A DNA stretch of 64,000 nucleotides from Paraburkholderia sartisoli (GTDB taxonomy: Bacteria; Pseudomonadota; Gammaproteobacteria; Burkholderiales; Burkholderiaceae), in NCBI RefSeq assembly GCF_900107685.1, contig NZ_FNRQ01000001.1:248001-312000 (forward strand). The letters run 5' to 3'. The notes under the pieces are model-generated. The model did not search any database. It was not told where the DNA came from and saw nothing but the letters and a program-made list of their open reading frames with translations. The stretch's first letter is position 1. Every line of letters begins with the position of its first letter. Shown piece after piece: positions 19,920 through 28,606 of this stretch. Position numbers and translations under genes: made by a program.

Positions 19920-20855
19920 TTAACTATTGGAATCTGTGCAACGGTGCGCGGGCGGCAGGCCGGTGCGAAAGTAATTCACCGTGAAATCCACGAACGAACG
20001 CGTCTTGGCCGAAACGTGCCGGCGACCCGGGTAGACGAGCGACAGCTCCTTGTCGGCATCGAGGATGCGCCAGCCGGGCAGCACGCGTACCAGCACACCC
20101 TGTGCGAGGTCCGCTGCGACGTGGTTCTCGGGAAGAATCGTAATGCCCATGCCCGCCAGCGCGGCCTGCCGCAGCATGACCGAATTGTTGACGGCGTAAG
20201 CGGGGTCAAGACTGACCGTCTGGGCGTGCCCGTCCGCGTGCGCGAAACGCCAGGTCGAACTGTGAATATCGGCTGACGGCGCCAGAAAGGTGTGCGCGAC
20301 CAGCTGTCCGGGTTGCGCCGGCGCGGGATGCGCCTCCAGATAACGCGCGGACGCGACGGCGACCGGATTCACCTTGAAAAGCGGACGGCGGATCATGGTT
20401 TCGCTGCTGATTTGCCCCGGCACGACGATGCCGACATCGAAACCTTCTTCGATCAGATCGACCGGCCGGTGCAACAGCGTGACCGACAGCTTCACCTTCG
20501 GATGCTGCACGTGATAGTGCTGCAACAGAGGCGTCAGACCAAAGAGCGAGAACGATGCGACAGCGACGAGCTTGAGCGTTCCCGAGGGCTCGCTCGCATT
20601 GCGCGCGACCTGCGATTCCACCGTCTCGATCTGGTCGAGCACCTGGCGACAACCGTCCGCGTATTCATGGCCGGCTTCGGTCAGCGAAAGGCTGCGCGTG
20701 GTGCGGTTGACGAGCCGCGTGTCCAGATGCGTTTCCAGCAACGCGACATAGCGTGTCACCACGGCGTTCGACAGACCGAGACTTGCGGCGGCGCGCCCAA
20801 ACGAATTGTTCTCCGCGACCTGGAGAAAGACGCGCATGGCCTGAAGCAGATTCAT
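19920..20855 (-). CDS. LysR family transcriptional regulator
   Basis: A 311-residue LysR-type protein of the CrgA/DsdC-like group. The HTH is at residues 2-60 (NLLQAMRVFLQVAENNSFGR, LGLSNAVVTRYVALLETHL, RLVNRTTRSLSLTEAG), with the effector domain from about 90. It is divergent from the porin at 21285, separated by 429 bp, so the porin is one candidate target, though the gap is long. The start ATG 20855 gives the standard MNLLQAMRVF. The effector is unknown. Confidence 0.9.
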   Translation of the reverse strand: MNLLQAMRVFLQVAENNSFGRAAASLGLSNAVVTRYVALLETHLDTRLVNRTTRSLSLTEAGHEYADGCRQVLDQIETVESQVARNASEPSGTLKLVAVASFSLFGLTPLLQHYHVQHPKVKLSVTLLHRPVDLIEEGFDVGIVVPGQISSETMIRRPLFKVNPVAVASARYLEAHPAPAQPGQLVAHTFLAPSADIHSSTWRFAHADGHAQTVSLDPAYAVNNSVMLRQAALAGMGITILPENHVAADLAQGVLVRVLPGWRILDADKELSLVYPGRRHVSAKTRSFVDFTVNYFRTGLPPAHRCTDSNS

Positions 20856-21284
20856 CGACAGTTTTTATACCGGAAAGCGCGCGTATGGCGCGTGAAAGAG
20901 CCGGATGTTAGGTGAGTGCGATCGCAGTCGAAACGGGAATTCTCCGAAACATTCGCAAGGACTCGCGTATCTCGATTTAGTCGGAAAAACACATGTGGTG
21001 CATCGACAACGCTTTATCTAGATAAGCATGACGAAATAAATATAGAGACAAGAGAAAAACCTTTGTCATCAAGGTCAATGCACGTAAGTTCGCGCGGTTT
21101 TTGAATAAATCGAAAAATGTTTTGTGCGCTTGCGAGTGGCCCCGATAAAACCCAGCCCCCACACTTTGGCATGCAGATAGAGCCGGTAACGGTCCAGGTC
21201 TGGCGCATGCACCGATATCGCTCAGGCCTGAAGTTGCGCCACGCAATCAATCGAGTCAGTCGACTCAGTATCAAGGGGCTTTAC
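20856..21284. promoter_or_regulatory. Divergent lysR/porin intergenic region
   Basis: A 429-bp gap without a convincing gene. It has an AT-rich core at about 20990-21110 and a perfect 12-bp palindrome TTATCTAGATAA at 21014-21025, both plausible regulatory features. Short frames on both strands here lack ribosome binding sites. Confidence 0.4.
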
Positions 21285-22412
21285 ATGAAAAAAACTCTGG
21301 TTCTCGCGGCCGTGTCCGCAACTTTCGCCACCGCCGCCAGCGCGCAGAGCAGCGTCACGCTGTACGGTGTGATCGACGCAGGCTTCACGTACGTCCAGAA
21401 CGAACGCACGAGCGTGACCGATCCGGACGCGCACGGCCCCGCTTATCGCATGACGGGCGGCAACCTTCAGGGTAGCCGCTGGGGCATGCGCGGCGCAGAA
21501 GATCTCGGCGGCGGCATGAAGGCTGTGTTCACCCTCGAAAGCGGCTTCGACGTCATGAACGGCCACAACGACGTGAACAACAAGCTGTTCAACCGCCAGG
21601 CGTTCGTGGGCCTGTCGAGCGATTACGGCACGCTGACGATGGGTCGCCAGTATGACTCCGTGGTCGACTACCTCGGGCCGCTGACGGCGACGGGTAGCTG
21701 GGGCGGCACGTATTTCGCGCACCCGGGCGACAACGACAATGCGAACAACTCGATCCGGATGAACAACTCGGTCAAGTATCAGAGCGCAAACTACGCGGGC
21801 CTGTCGTTTAGCGGCCTGTACGCGTTCTCGAACCAGACCGACGGCTTCGCGGACAACCGTGCGTACAGCGTCGGTGCCGGCTACCAGGCAGGCGGCCTGA
21901 AACTGGGCGCGGCCTACCTCCAGATTCAAGGTTCGAACCTGAACAGCAGCGGCGCCGTGCAGGACGGTCCGTTCGCGGGCAACGCCGCGGTTAGCGAGAC
22001 GCAGCGCACGTGGGGCCTCGGCGGCAGCTACGAGTTCGGTGCTGCGACGGTCGGCGCGGTGTACACGCAAAGCCGTTACCAGTTTGCCTACGGCGACGGT
22101 TCGATCCGCTTCAACAACTACGAAGTCAACGCGCGCTACAACCTGACGCCGGCACTGGCAGTGGGTGCGGCCTACACGTACACGCAGGCCGTGGAGTCGA
22201 CACTCAACGCAGCGAACACGTCCAGCCACTGGAACCAGTTCGGCCTGCAGGCTGACTACGCGTTGTCGAAGCGCACGGACATCTATGCAGAAGGCGTGAT
22301 GTCGGCGGGTGGCAACGGCGCATTGATCCCGACGCAGGTCTTCGGTACGAACGCGCCGTCGAGCTCGCGTAACCAGGTCGTGGTCACGACGGGTCTGCGT
22401 CACCGCTTCTAA
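21285..22412 (+). CDS. General outer-membrane porin (Gram-negative porin, OmpC-like)
   Basis: A 375-residue trimeric beta-barrel porin typical of Burkholderiales. A 20-residue signal peptide (MKKTLVLAAVSATFATAASA) precedes mature QSSVTLYGVIDAGFTY. Alternating amphipathic strands, the RWGMRGAEDLGGGMKAVFTLESGF block, MGRQYDSVVDYLG in the loop 3 region, and the C-terminal strand ending in Phe (VVTTGLRHRF) for BAM recognition are all present. It allows diffusion of small hydrophilic solutes. I start it at the ATG 21285, preceded by AAGGGG; longer frames upstream contain no signal peptide. A set of tandem stop-bearing repeats and two hairpins follow. Confidence 0.95.
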   Translation: MKKTLVLAAVSATFATAASAQSSVTLYGVIDAGFTYVQNERTSVTDPDAHGPAYRMTGGNLQGSRWGMRGAEDLGGGMKAVFTLESGFDVMNGHNDVNNKLFNRQAFVGLSSDYGTLTMGRQYDSVVDYLGPLTATGSWGGTYFAHPGDNDNANNSIRMNNSVKYQSANYAGLSFSGLYAFSNQTDGFADNRAYSVGAGYQAGGLKLGAAYLQIQGSNLNSSGAVQDGPFAGNAAVSETQRTWGLGGSYEFGAATVGAVYTQSRYQFAYGDGSIRFNNYEVNARYNLTPALAVGAAYTYTQAVESTLNAANTSSHWNQFGLQADYALSKRTDIYAEGVMSAGGNGALIPTQVFGTNAPSSSRNQVVVTTGLRHRF

Positions 22413-22437
22413 GCTGCTTCTAAGCCGCTTCTAAGCC
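22405..22437 (+). repeat. Three tandem 11-bp repeats carrying the porin stop codon
   Basis: GCTTCTAAGCY occurs three times in tandem, and the first copy contains the porin TAA at 22410-22412. Because 11 is not a multiple of 3, the three TAA triplets fall in all three reading frames. Confidence 0.85.
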
Positions 22438-22441
22438 ACTT

Positions 22442-22479
22442 CCTGCAAGCTTCCAGATCGCATCCTGGAAGCTTGCAGG
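22442..22479 (+). terminator. Long hairpin after porin (15-bp perfect stem)
   Basis: CCTGCAAGCTTCCAG and its exact reverse complement flank an 8-base loop, 30 bp after the porin stop. There is no T-run, so it may protect the 3' end of the porin mRNA rather than terminate on its own. Confidence 0.6.
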
Positions 22480-22496
22480 TCGCACGGGTAGTGAGA

Positions 22497-22525
22497 AAAG
22501 CACCGTTCATCGCGGTGCTTTTTTT
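22497..22525 (+). terminator. Rho-independent terminator of the porin gene
   Basis: AAAGCACCG/CGGTGCTTT forms a 9-bp stem with a 7-base loop and runs into seven T residues. It is the second hairpin after the porin stop. Confidence 0.8.
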
Positions 22526-22645
22526 CGTCTGGCGCCTGGCGAACAGGTGACCACAAACGACCCTGGTCGATTTGCACTAGTATGTGATGCGTCCCGTGCG
22601 ATCGATTCCTTGACGCCCGGCGCTGCACAAGACCAGGAGAACGAG

Positions 22646-23080
22646 ATGAACACGTTTCGCAGGCTGAATCTGGCTGTCGTGTTGTGGGCCTTGGCGTCGG
22701 GGGTGGCGTTCGCGGATACCGTCGCGCTGAAGGCCGATCTGCAACCGTCCAGCGAAGTACCGCCGCGTGTGAGCCATGGCCACGGCGACCTGAACGCGAC
22801 ATTCGATACGTCGACGAAAACCCTGCAATGGACCATCACTTACGGCGACCTTTCCGGCCCGGCGACGATGGCGCATTTCCACGGTCCTGCGCCGGTCGGG
22901 CAGAACGCGAAGGTCCAGGTGCCGATCGAGAAGGGCGCGCTCGCCAGTCCGATCAAGGGATCGGCGACGCTGACCGAGCAGCAGGTGACGGATCTGATGG
23001 GCGGCCAGTGGTACTTCAATATCCACACGGCACAGAATCCGAGCGGTGAAATCCGCGGACAGGTGTTGCCGGCGAACTAG
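22646..23080 (+). CDS. Exported CHRD-domain protein
   Basis: A 144-residue secreted protein: a signal peptide of about 23 residues (MNTFRRLNLAVVLWALASGVAFA) followed by one CHRD domain. Diagnostic pieces are the start LKADLQPSSEVPP, the central ATMAHFHGPAPVGQNA and the end WYFNIHTAQNPSGEIRGQV. CHRD domains occur in chordin and many bacterial periplasmic proteins; the bacterial function is unknown. The ATG at 22646 follows AGGAGAACGAG. No partner gene is obvious; porin is upstream behind a terminator. Confidence 0.9.
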   Translation: MNTFRRLNLAVVLWALASGVAFADTVALKADLQPSSEVPPRVSHGHGDLNATFDTSTKTLQWTITYGDLSGPATMAHFHGPAPVGQNAKVQVPIEKGALASPIKGSATLTEQQVTDLMGGQWYFNIHTAQNPSGEIRGQVLPAN

Positions 23081-23205
23081 CCGTTCACGCGCAGCGCGGC
23101 CGGGGGCTGCGCTGCGGGCGGCTTTTGGTGTTCGAACGGGCGCTCAGGCGTTGCGCCCGTGATCGCACGTATCATGACCGCTCACCTTTCGATGAGATCG
23201 ACCCG

Positions 23206-24159
23206 ATGAGCTGGCAAAGCACGCTCGCATGCTGGTTTCTGCGCAGGCAGTTCCGTCCGCGAACCCTGAAACCGGTGATCGACGTGGAGCACGTCCGCGC
23301 GCTCACTGCAAAACGGGTGTGGGCGCCGCGCGTGCCGCGCGGCTGGACGTTGCGCGAGCAGTATCGGCCGGGCGACGCGCCTTTGCGGGGCGAATGGCTC
23401 GAACCGTCCGTGACGGGGGCCGCACCGCGACGCACGATCCTGTACCTTCACGGCGGCGGATATTACTTCTGTTCGCCGCAATCGCATCGTTCGCTCGTTT
23501 TCGAACTGGCGAAGCGCGCCAATGCGCGTACGTTTTCACTCGACTATCGTCTCGCGCCCGAGCATCGCTTTCCCGCGGCGCTCGACGACGCCGTCGCCGC
23601 CTGGCGCCAGTTGCTGATGGATGGAACACCGGCCGGATCGATCGTGATCGCCGGCGATTCCGCGGGCGGTGGTCTTGCGCTCGCGACGCTTGTCGCGCTG
23701 CGCGATGCCGGCGATCCGATGCCGGCCGGCGGCGTGCTGTTCTCGCCATGGACCGATCTCGCCGCAACGGGTGACACGATCCGCAGCAACGATGGCCACG
23801 ACCCGATGTTCAGCGGCCCGGCCATCAAGCGTGCCGCACAGGTCTATCTGGGCGATACCGCGGCGACGCATCCTCACGCGTCGCCGTTATACGCGGACCT
23901 GCACGGGTTGCCGCCGCTCTTCATGCAGGCAGGCGACACCGAAGTGCTGCTCGACGACACGCGGCGCGTCGCCACCCGGGCGCGCGAAGCTGGCGTGGAC
24001 GTCGAATGCGAAATCTGGCCGAAGATGCCACACGTCTGGCAGATCTTCGCGCCGTTCATCCCCGAAGCCAGCGCGGCGCTCGACAACGCGGCCGCGTTCG
24101 TCGACCGGGTGACGTCGGTGCGTGCGGCTCAGCCGTCGAGCGAGACGTCGATCGTCTGA
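23206..24159 (+). CDS. Alpha/beta hydrolase, hormone-sensitive-lipase family
   Basis: A 317-residue cytoplasmic esterase of the HSL/family IV type. The oxyanion-hole HGGG motif is at residues 82-85 (LHGGGYYF) and the nucleophile S152 is in GDSAGGG. The acid Asp is probably in AGDTEVLLDD and the His in KMPHVWQIF. The DYRLAPEHRFPAALDD block is also typical. It probably hydrolyses short-chain or aryl esters. The ATG at 23206 (MSWQSTLACWFLRRQ) fits family length; the ribosome binding site is weak. Its last 31 bp overlap the 3' end of the convergent EcsC gene. Confidence 0.9.
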   Translation: MSWQSTLACWFLRRQFRPRTLKPVIDVEHVRALTAKRVWAPRVPRGWTLREQYRPGDAPLRGEWLEPSVTGAAPRRTILYLHGGGYYFCSPQSHRSLVFELAKRANARTFSLDYRLAPEHRFPAALDDAVAAWRQLLMDGTPAGSIVIAGDSAGGGLALATLVALRDAGDPMPAGGVLFSPWTDLAATGDTIRSNDGHDPMFSGPAIKRAAQVYLGDTAATHPHASPLYADLHGLPPLFMQAGDTEVLLDDTRRVATRAREAGVDVECEIWPKMPHVWQIFAPFIPEASAALDNAAAFVDRVTSVRAAQPSSETSIV

Positions 24160-24971
24160 TATGTTGCCTCGACGAGCGCCTGTCCGTACTGGCGCTCCAG
24201 CCGGCGCACGGTGAAATGGCCGTGCGCGACCTGCTGGAAATGGTCGATGAAAACCGTGTTGACCATCGCGCCCAGTACCGCGCCGATCGCGGGAATCGAC
24301 TTCGCCGCGATCTGTTCGCTGACCTGCACTGAAAACCGTGAAGCGATTGTGTTGAGGAGCCGCAGCAACGCCGCCGAGCCATGCGAGGTCATGCCTTTCG
24401 TGGCGATTTCCGAGGTCGCCTTCGATACCGACTGCGCCAGCGCGCCGCGCACGATGAAATAGCCGAGGTCGGCGTCATCGTCGGCTTTCGACGTGCCGCC
24501 CATGCCGAGCACCGTCAGGCATTGCAGCTGCGTGTCGATATCCGACAGATCTTCACCTTCGCTGCGCGCGATGTCGCAGATCGAGCGGAACATCAGCATG
24601 GTCGTGACTGGCAACTCGACCGGCAGCGCGAACAGGCCGAACGCGCCACCTGCCGCGCCGGTCGTCGCCACGGCGAATTTGTGCAGCAGATTGCTCGGCT
24701 TGTCGGGCGCGGCGAACGGACCGGCGCCCACAGGGCGGCCCAGCGTTTTCAAGGCGATCTGCAGGCATTTGCGCAGCGCGACCTGCGTCGCGTCCGCCAC
24801 CTTTTCGTTGGCGACGCCCGGCAGGCGCGCGATCAGCTTCTCCAGCGGCGCACCGACGATGCTCGCCAGCTTCATCGCAAGCGCCGGGCTTTCGAGTTCG
24901 TGTTTCGCGCGGCGCAGCGCGTTCAGATCCTCGGCGGACAAATCCTGTGCGACGCGGGGAATGGATTCCAT
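24129..24971 (-). CDS. EcsC family protein
   Basis: A 280-residue protein resembling the EcsC family (PF12787). It has an N-terminal helical part (LNALRRAKHELESPALAMKLASIVGAPLEKLI), a central Gly/Ala-rich hydrophobic segment (TTGAAGGAFGLFALPVELPVTTMLMFRSI) and a C-terminal segment (SIPAIGAVLGAMVNTVFIDHFQQVAHGHFTVRRLE). EcsC is named for a protein in the Bacillus ecs ABC-transporter operon; bacterial homologues have unclear roles. The start at 24971 (MESIPRVAQDL) has GGGAG 5 bases upstream; a start at 24992 lacks one. Its 3' end overlaps the convergent hydrolase gene by 31 bp. Confidence 0.85.
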   Translation of the reverse strand: MESIPRVAQDLSAEDLNALRRAKHELESPALAMKLASIVGAPLEKLIARLPGVANEKVADATQVALRKCLQIALKTLGRPVGAGPFAAPDKPSNLLHKFAVATTGAAGGAFGLFALPVELPVTTMLMFRSICDIARSEGEDLSDIDTQLQCLTVLGMGGTSKADDDADLGYFIVRGALAQSVSKATSEIATKGMTSHGSAALLRLLNTIASRFSVQVSEQIAAKSIPAIGAVLGAMVNTVFIDHFQQVAHGHFTVRRLERQYGQALVEATYQTIDVSLDG

Positions 24972-25058
24972 GAGTCTCCCTGTGTGAGGCATTCGGAGGC
25001 GACAAAGCCGCCCGTTCCGCCAGTTTAGAACCCGTCGTCATGCTATGATTCAATATTC

Positions 25059-25077
25059 GTTGATCTGTCAACAGTTG
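25059..25077. promoter_or_regulatory. Putative MarR operator in front of the DHA2 pump gene
   Basis: GTTGA-TCTG-TCAAC (25059-25072) overlaps a second small palindrome CAAC-A-GTTG (25069-25077), just upstream of the translation start. A TATGAT -10-like hexamer at 25044-25049 would place the dyad at about the transcription start, a typical repressor position. A marR gene is the last gene of this unit. Confidence 0.5.
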
Positions 25078-25089
25078 CGCAATCAAAAA

Positions 25090-26685
25090 ATGGCTGTCCA
25101 TACCGCTGCACATCACTCGAGCGGGCAAGTCCTGCCGTTCCGGGAATCGCTGATGGCGATGCTCGGCATCTCGTTCGTCACCATGCTGGTCGCGCTCGAC
25201 CAGACCGTCGTCGGCACCGCGCTGCCCACCATCGTCGCGGAACTCAAGGGGTTTGAGCTTTACGCGTGGGTCGCGACGTCGTATCTGCTGACGTCTGTGA
25301 TCACCGTGCCGATTTTCGGGCGTCTCGGCGATTATTACGGGCGCAAACCGTTCGTGATCGCATCGATCGTCGTGTTCACCGGCGCTTCCGTGCTGTGCGG
25401 CATGGCGAATTCCATGTTGTTCCTTGTCCTCGCGCGCGGATTGCAGGGCATCGGCGGCGGCATGCTGGTCGGCACCGCGTTCGCGTGCATTGCCGATCTG
25501 TTTCCCGATTCCGTCGTGCGGCTGCGCTGGCAGGTGCTGATGAGTTCGGCGTTCGGCATTGCGAACGCCGTCGGGCCGTCGCTGGGCGGCTTTCTCACGC
25601 AGTATTACGGCTGGCGCTCGGTGTTCTACGTCAATCTGCCGGTCGGCCTCGTGTCGCTGTTTTTCGTGTGGCGCTTCCTGCCCCATCTGCGCCACATCGA
25701 GCATGAGACGAAAATGCGGCTCGACTGGCCCGGTGCATTGCTGATCGCCGTGGCGCTCGGCAGCCTGCAACTGTTCGTCGAGCTGTTGCCGAAGCACGGC
25801 ATCAGCGGCGTCGCGCCGCTCCTGCTGGCGGTCAGCCTGGTGTCGGGATGGGCGTTGTTGAAGTGGGAGAAACACTTCGCGCAGCCGATTCTTCCACTCG
25901 ACATGTTCCGCAACCGCAGCCTCTCCGCGCTGTTCACGCTTTCCGTGCTGGGCGGCTTCACCATGTTTTCGCTGCTGTTCTATGCACCGCTGCTGTTTCA
26001 GGGCGGCTTCGGGCTGTCGCCGAAGGAAGCGGGGCTCGTCATTACGCCGCTCGTCGTGTTCATCACGATCGGCAGCATTGCGAATGGCCGGCTCGTGTCG
26101 CGGATGCGCAATCCGAATCTGATGCTCTACGCGGGCTTCACGCTGCTGGCGATCGCGTGCCTGGGCGTGGTGGTCGCGACGCGCGGCATGCCTCGCTCGA
26201 TCCTGATGACGTTCATGATTCTCGGCGGCATGGGTCTCGGTTTCGTGATGCCGAACCTGACGATCTTCGCGCAGCAGACGGCCGGCCGCGAGCACCTCGG
26301 TATCGCGACGGCGCTGCTGCAATCGCTGCGGATGATCGGCGGCATGCTCGGGACGGCGCTGACCGGCACGTTCGTGAGCCACATGTATGCGAGCGGCGTG
26401 CGCACCGCGCTGGAAAACGATCACGCGACGCAGTGGTTCGACGATCTCGGCGACCCGCAGATCCTGATCAATCACGAAGCGCAGGCGACGCTGCTAAGCC
26501 AGTTGGCCCACGCCGGTCACAACGGCGCGCTGCTGCTCGAAGCGGCGCGCGAATCGCTCGTTTCGGCGATTCACATCGGCCTCGCCGTGGCGGCGGCAAT
26601 TGCCGTCGTCTCGGTGTGGCAGAGTCGCCGCGTGCCGCCCATCAAGCTTGTCCGTCATGCCGAACCGGTGATTCACGTCGACTGA
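25090..26685 (+). CDS. DHA2 family MFS drug exporter (14 helices)
   Basis: A 531-residue proton-driven multidrug exporter of the DHA2 (EmrB/QacA) type. Motif D1 ALDQTVVGTALPTI is in helix 1, motif A GRLGDYYGRKPFV follows, and motif C around FGIANAVGPSLGGFL is in helix 5. It has 14 predicted helices. It matches MFS pumps that work without a membrane-fusion partner; none is adjacent. I prefer the ATG at 25090 (MAVHTAAHHSS): an in-frame ATG at 25045 would fall in the likely -10 element. Neither has a good ribosome binding site. It is followed 29 bp later by a MarR gene, suggesting a self-regulated efflux operon. Confidence 0.92.
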   Translation: MAVHTAAHHSSGQVLPFRESLMAMLGISFVTMLVALDQTVVGTALPTIVAELKGFELYAWVATSYLLTSVITVPIFGRLGDYYGRKPFVIASIVVFTGASVLCGMANSMLFLVLARGLQGIGGGMLVGTAFACIADLFPDSVVRLRWQVLMSSAFGIANAVGPSLGGFLTQYYGWRSVFYVNLPVGLVSLFFVWRFLPHLRHIEHETKMRLDWPGALLIAVALGSLQLFVELLPKHGISGVAPLLLAVSLVSGWALLKWEKHFAQPILPLDMFRNRSLSALFTLSVLGGFTMFSLLFYAPLLFQGGFGLSPKEAGLVITPLVVFITIGSIANGRLVSRMRNPNLMLYAGFTLLAIACLGVVVATRGMPRSILMTFMILGGMGLGFVMPNLTIFAQQTAGREHLGIATALLQSLRMIGGMLGTALTGTFVSHMYASGVRTALENDHATQWFDDLGDPQILINHEAQATLLSQLAHAGHNGALLLEAARESLVSAIHIGLAVAAAIAVVSVWQSRRVPPIKLVRHAEPVIHVD

Positions 26686-26714
26686 CGACCCGAGCGCTGC
26701 CCTATCGATAAATC

Positions 26715-27167
26715 ATGGAAGAACAGGATCGCATCGCCATCGTCCAGCAGTTCGGACGCACGTACCGGACGTTCATGTCGGCGTTCGAGGCGCACGTCGG
26801 CCATCCGATGCCGCGCTGGCGCATTCTGCTCGCGCTCTACAGTCAGGCGGGCGAGTCTTCGCAGAAGCGGCTGGTCGAGCAGCTGCTGGTCGATCCGGGC
26901 GCACTGACGCGGCAACTCAAGACGCTCGAAGGCATGGGCTGGATCGCGCGCAGCATGGACGCGCGCGACAACCGCGTGACGAACGTGAAGCTGACGCCGG
27001 TGGGGCGCGCTGCGATCGAAGCCAGCATGCCGCGACGCAATACGTTTCTTCACGAGACGATCGCGACGCTGCCGGACGACGCGCTCGCCGCGCTGTCGGG
27101 CGCGCTGTCGATGCTGGAAGCGCGCATCGGCGAAGTGGCCGCGACGGCGCCTGCCGAGCCTGTGTAA
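26715..27167 (+). CDS. MarR family transcriptional regulator
   Basis: A 150-residue winged-helix MarR protein. The dimerisation helix is N-terminal (IAIVQQFGRTYRTFMSAFEA). The recognition region SQKRLVEQLLVDPGALTRQLKTLE is followed by the wing GWIARSMDARDNRVTNVKLTPVGRAA. It lies directly behind the DHA2 pump gene and is probably its ligand-released repressor, acting at the dyad near 25059-25077. Start ATG 26715 (MEEQDRIAIVQQ). A perfect 15-bp bidirectional terminator follows. Confidence 0.92.
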   Translation: MEEQDRIAIVQQFGRTYRTFMSAFEAHVGHPMPRWRILLALYSQAGESSQKRLVEQLLVDPGALTRQLKTLEGMGWIARSMDARDNRVTNVKLTPVGRAAIEASMPRRNTFLHETIATLPDDALAALSGALSMLEARIGEVAATAPAEPV

Positions 27168-27204
27168 GGCCACGCAACACCGCGTTTCGCGAACGCCGCC
27201 CGAA

Positions 27205-27240
27205 CGTAAAAACGCCGACGAAAGTGTCGGCGTTTTTACG
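27205..27240. terminator. Bidirectional terminator between marR and the DSD1-like gene
   Basis: CGTAAAAACGCCGAC and its exact reverse complement flank a 6-base loop, giving A/T runs on both strands. It lies between the convergent marR (+) and DSD1-like (-) genes. Confidence 0.85.
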
Positions 27241-27264
27241 TGTGCGACGCGCGGAACGCGAGAC

Positions 27265-28542
27265 TCAGAAGAACGTCTCGATCACCTCGGTCACGCGATA
27301 CGACGGATCGACGACCAGCAACTGGCGCCACTTGTCGAACGTCAGGCACGGGTGCGAGATATCGAACGCGATCATGTCGCCGACCTTGATATCCGCGTTC
27401 ATCGGAATGCGCAGATACGCGTGCTGGTCCATCAGCCCGAAGATTTCCCACTTTTCATCTTTCGCGATCGTGCGCGGCGCTTTGGTGCCCGGACGATAGT
27501 GCTTCGCGGGTTCCGGCATGCCGGCATCGAACGCGGAATCGCGCTTGCCGAGACCGATGATCGCGCGATCCGGTTCCGGGATCGACTGCACGTACGCCCA
27601 CAGCTGCAGCGCCGGCAACAGGTCTTCGCCCATTTTCTTCGCAACCGGATTGCGCGCGAAGATATCGTTCTGCGCCTTCTTGTAGATGCCGACGTCGTGC
27701 GTCAGATAGCAGCCCGGACGCAGCACGATTTCGATCTGTCCTTCGGCGGACGCTTTCGCGAATTCTTCCGCCACCACGTCGTACCACGCCGAACCCGCGC
27801 CCGACAGGATGGCCGGCGCGCGCGCGAAGCGGCCTTCGCTCGAGAGCGTCTGCGTGATCTCGACCGCGCTGCGCAGGAATTCGCGAACCTGGCCTTCGTC
27901 CTGCAACACGCCTTCATACAGTTCGACGCCCGCGAGCTTCAGCGAATCCGGATAGCGCGCGATCGCCTCGAGCACCGCGTTGCGCTGGCCGGGGCTGCGC
28001 ACGCCGGTGCGTCCGCCCGGCACGCCCAGTTCGAGCAGCACGTTCAGCTGCTTGCGCACCGAGCCGAAGAACTTGCCGAGCTGCTCGACGCCTTCTGCCG
28101 AATCGACGATGCAGAAGAATTCGAATTCCGGATCGCTCAGCAGCTCCGCGATCATCATCATGTTGCGGCGGCCGACCAGCTGGTTCGCCATCAGCACGCG
28201 CTGCACACCGCCGTGATACGCCGCGCGCACCTGATGCGCGGTGGCGAGCGTGATGCCCCATGCACCGGTTTCCAGCTGGCGACGGAAGAGTTGCGGCGCC
28301 ATCGTCGTCTTGCCGTGAGGCGCGAGCTTCACGCCGTATTCCGCGACGAACGCCTGCATCCACTTCAGGTTGTGCGCGATGCGGTCCGCGTAGAGCACGG
28401 CCGCCGGCAGGCTGACGTCCTCATCCAGCAGATTCCACTCAAGGCGCGCGGCGTCCGTCAGCTGGATACTGGCGCCCGGAACCATGCCCAAGCCCTTGCT
28501 ATAAGGATCAATCGTCGCGCCCTGATAGTTTGTAACTTTCAT
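27265..28542 (-). CDS. DSD1-like PLP enzyme (D-serine/D-threonine dehydratase type)
   Basis: A 425-residue fold-type III PLP enzyme with an alanine-racemase-like barrel at the N-terminus. The Schiff-base lysine is K78 (VKLAPHGKTTMAP). The C-terminal beta domain keeps the zinc-site pattern His-x-Cys (H397/C399, SHPCLTFDKWR) of eukaryotic-type D-serine dehydratases. The expected reaction is dehydration/deamination of a D-3-hydroxyamino acid to a 2-oxoacid and ammonia. I use ATG 28542 (MKVTNYQGATIDPY, AGGAG close upstream); 28557 adds five residues. It is divergent from RpiR, D-aminoacylase and RidA, so together they form a D-amino-acid degradation module. D-threonine aldolase is the main alternative. 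Confidence 0.88.
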   Translation of the reverse strand: MKVTNYQGATIDPYSKGLGMVPGASIQLTDAARLEWNLLDEDVSLPAAVLYADRIAHNLKWMQAFVAEYGVKLAPHGKTTMAPQLFRRQLETGAWGITLATAHQVRAAYHGGVQRVLMANQLVGRRNMMMIAELLSDPEFEFFCIVDSAEGVEQLGKFFGSVRKQLNVLLELGVPGGRTGVRSPGQRNAVLEAIARYPDSLKLAGVELYEGVLQDEGQVREFLRSAVEITQTLSSEGRFARAPAILSGAGSAWYDVVAEEFAKASAEGQIEIVLRPGCYLTHDVGIYKKAQNDIFARNPVAKKMGEDLLPALQLWAYVQSIPEPDRAIIGLGKRDSAFDAGMPEPAKHYRPGTKAPRTIAKDEKWEIFGLMDQHAYLRIPMNADIKVGDMIAFDISHPCLTFDKWRQLLVVDPSYRVTEVIETFF

Positions 28543-28606
28543 GTACTCCTGCTCCATCGTCCAGTTAAATTGATGCCGGGTTGACAGCCATATCTTAGCG
28601 AAAGTA

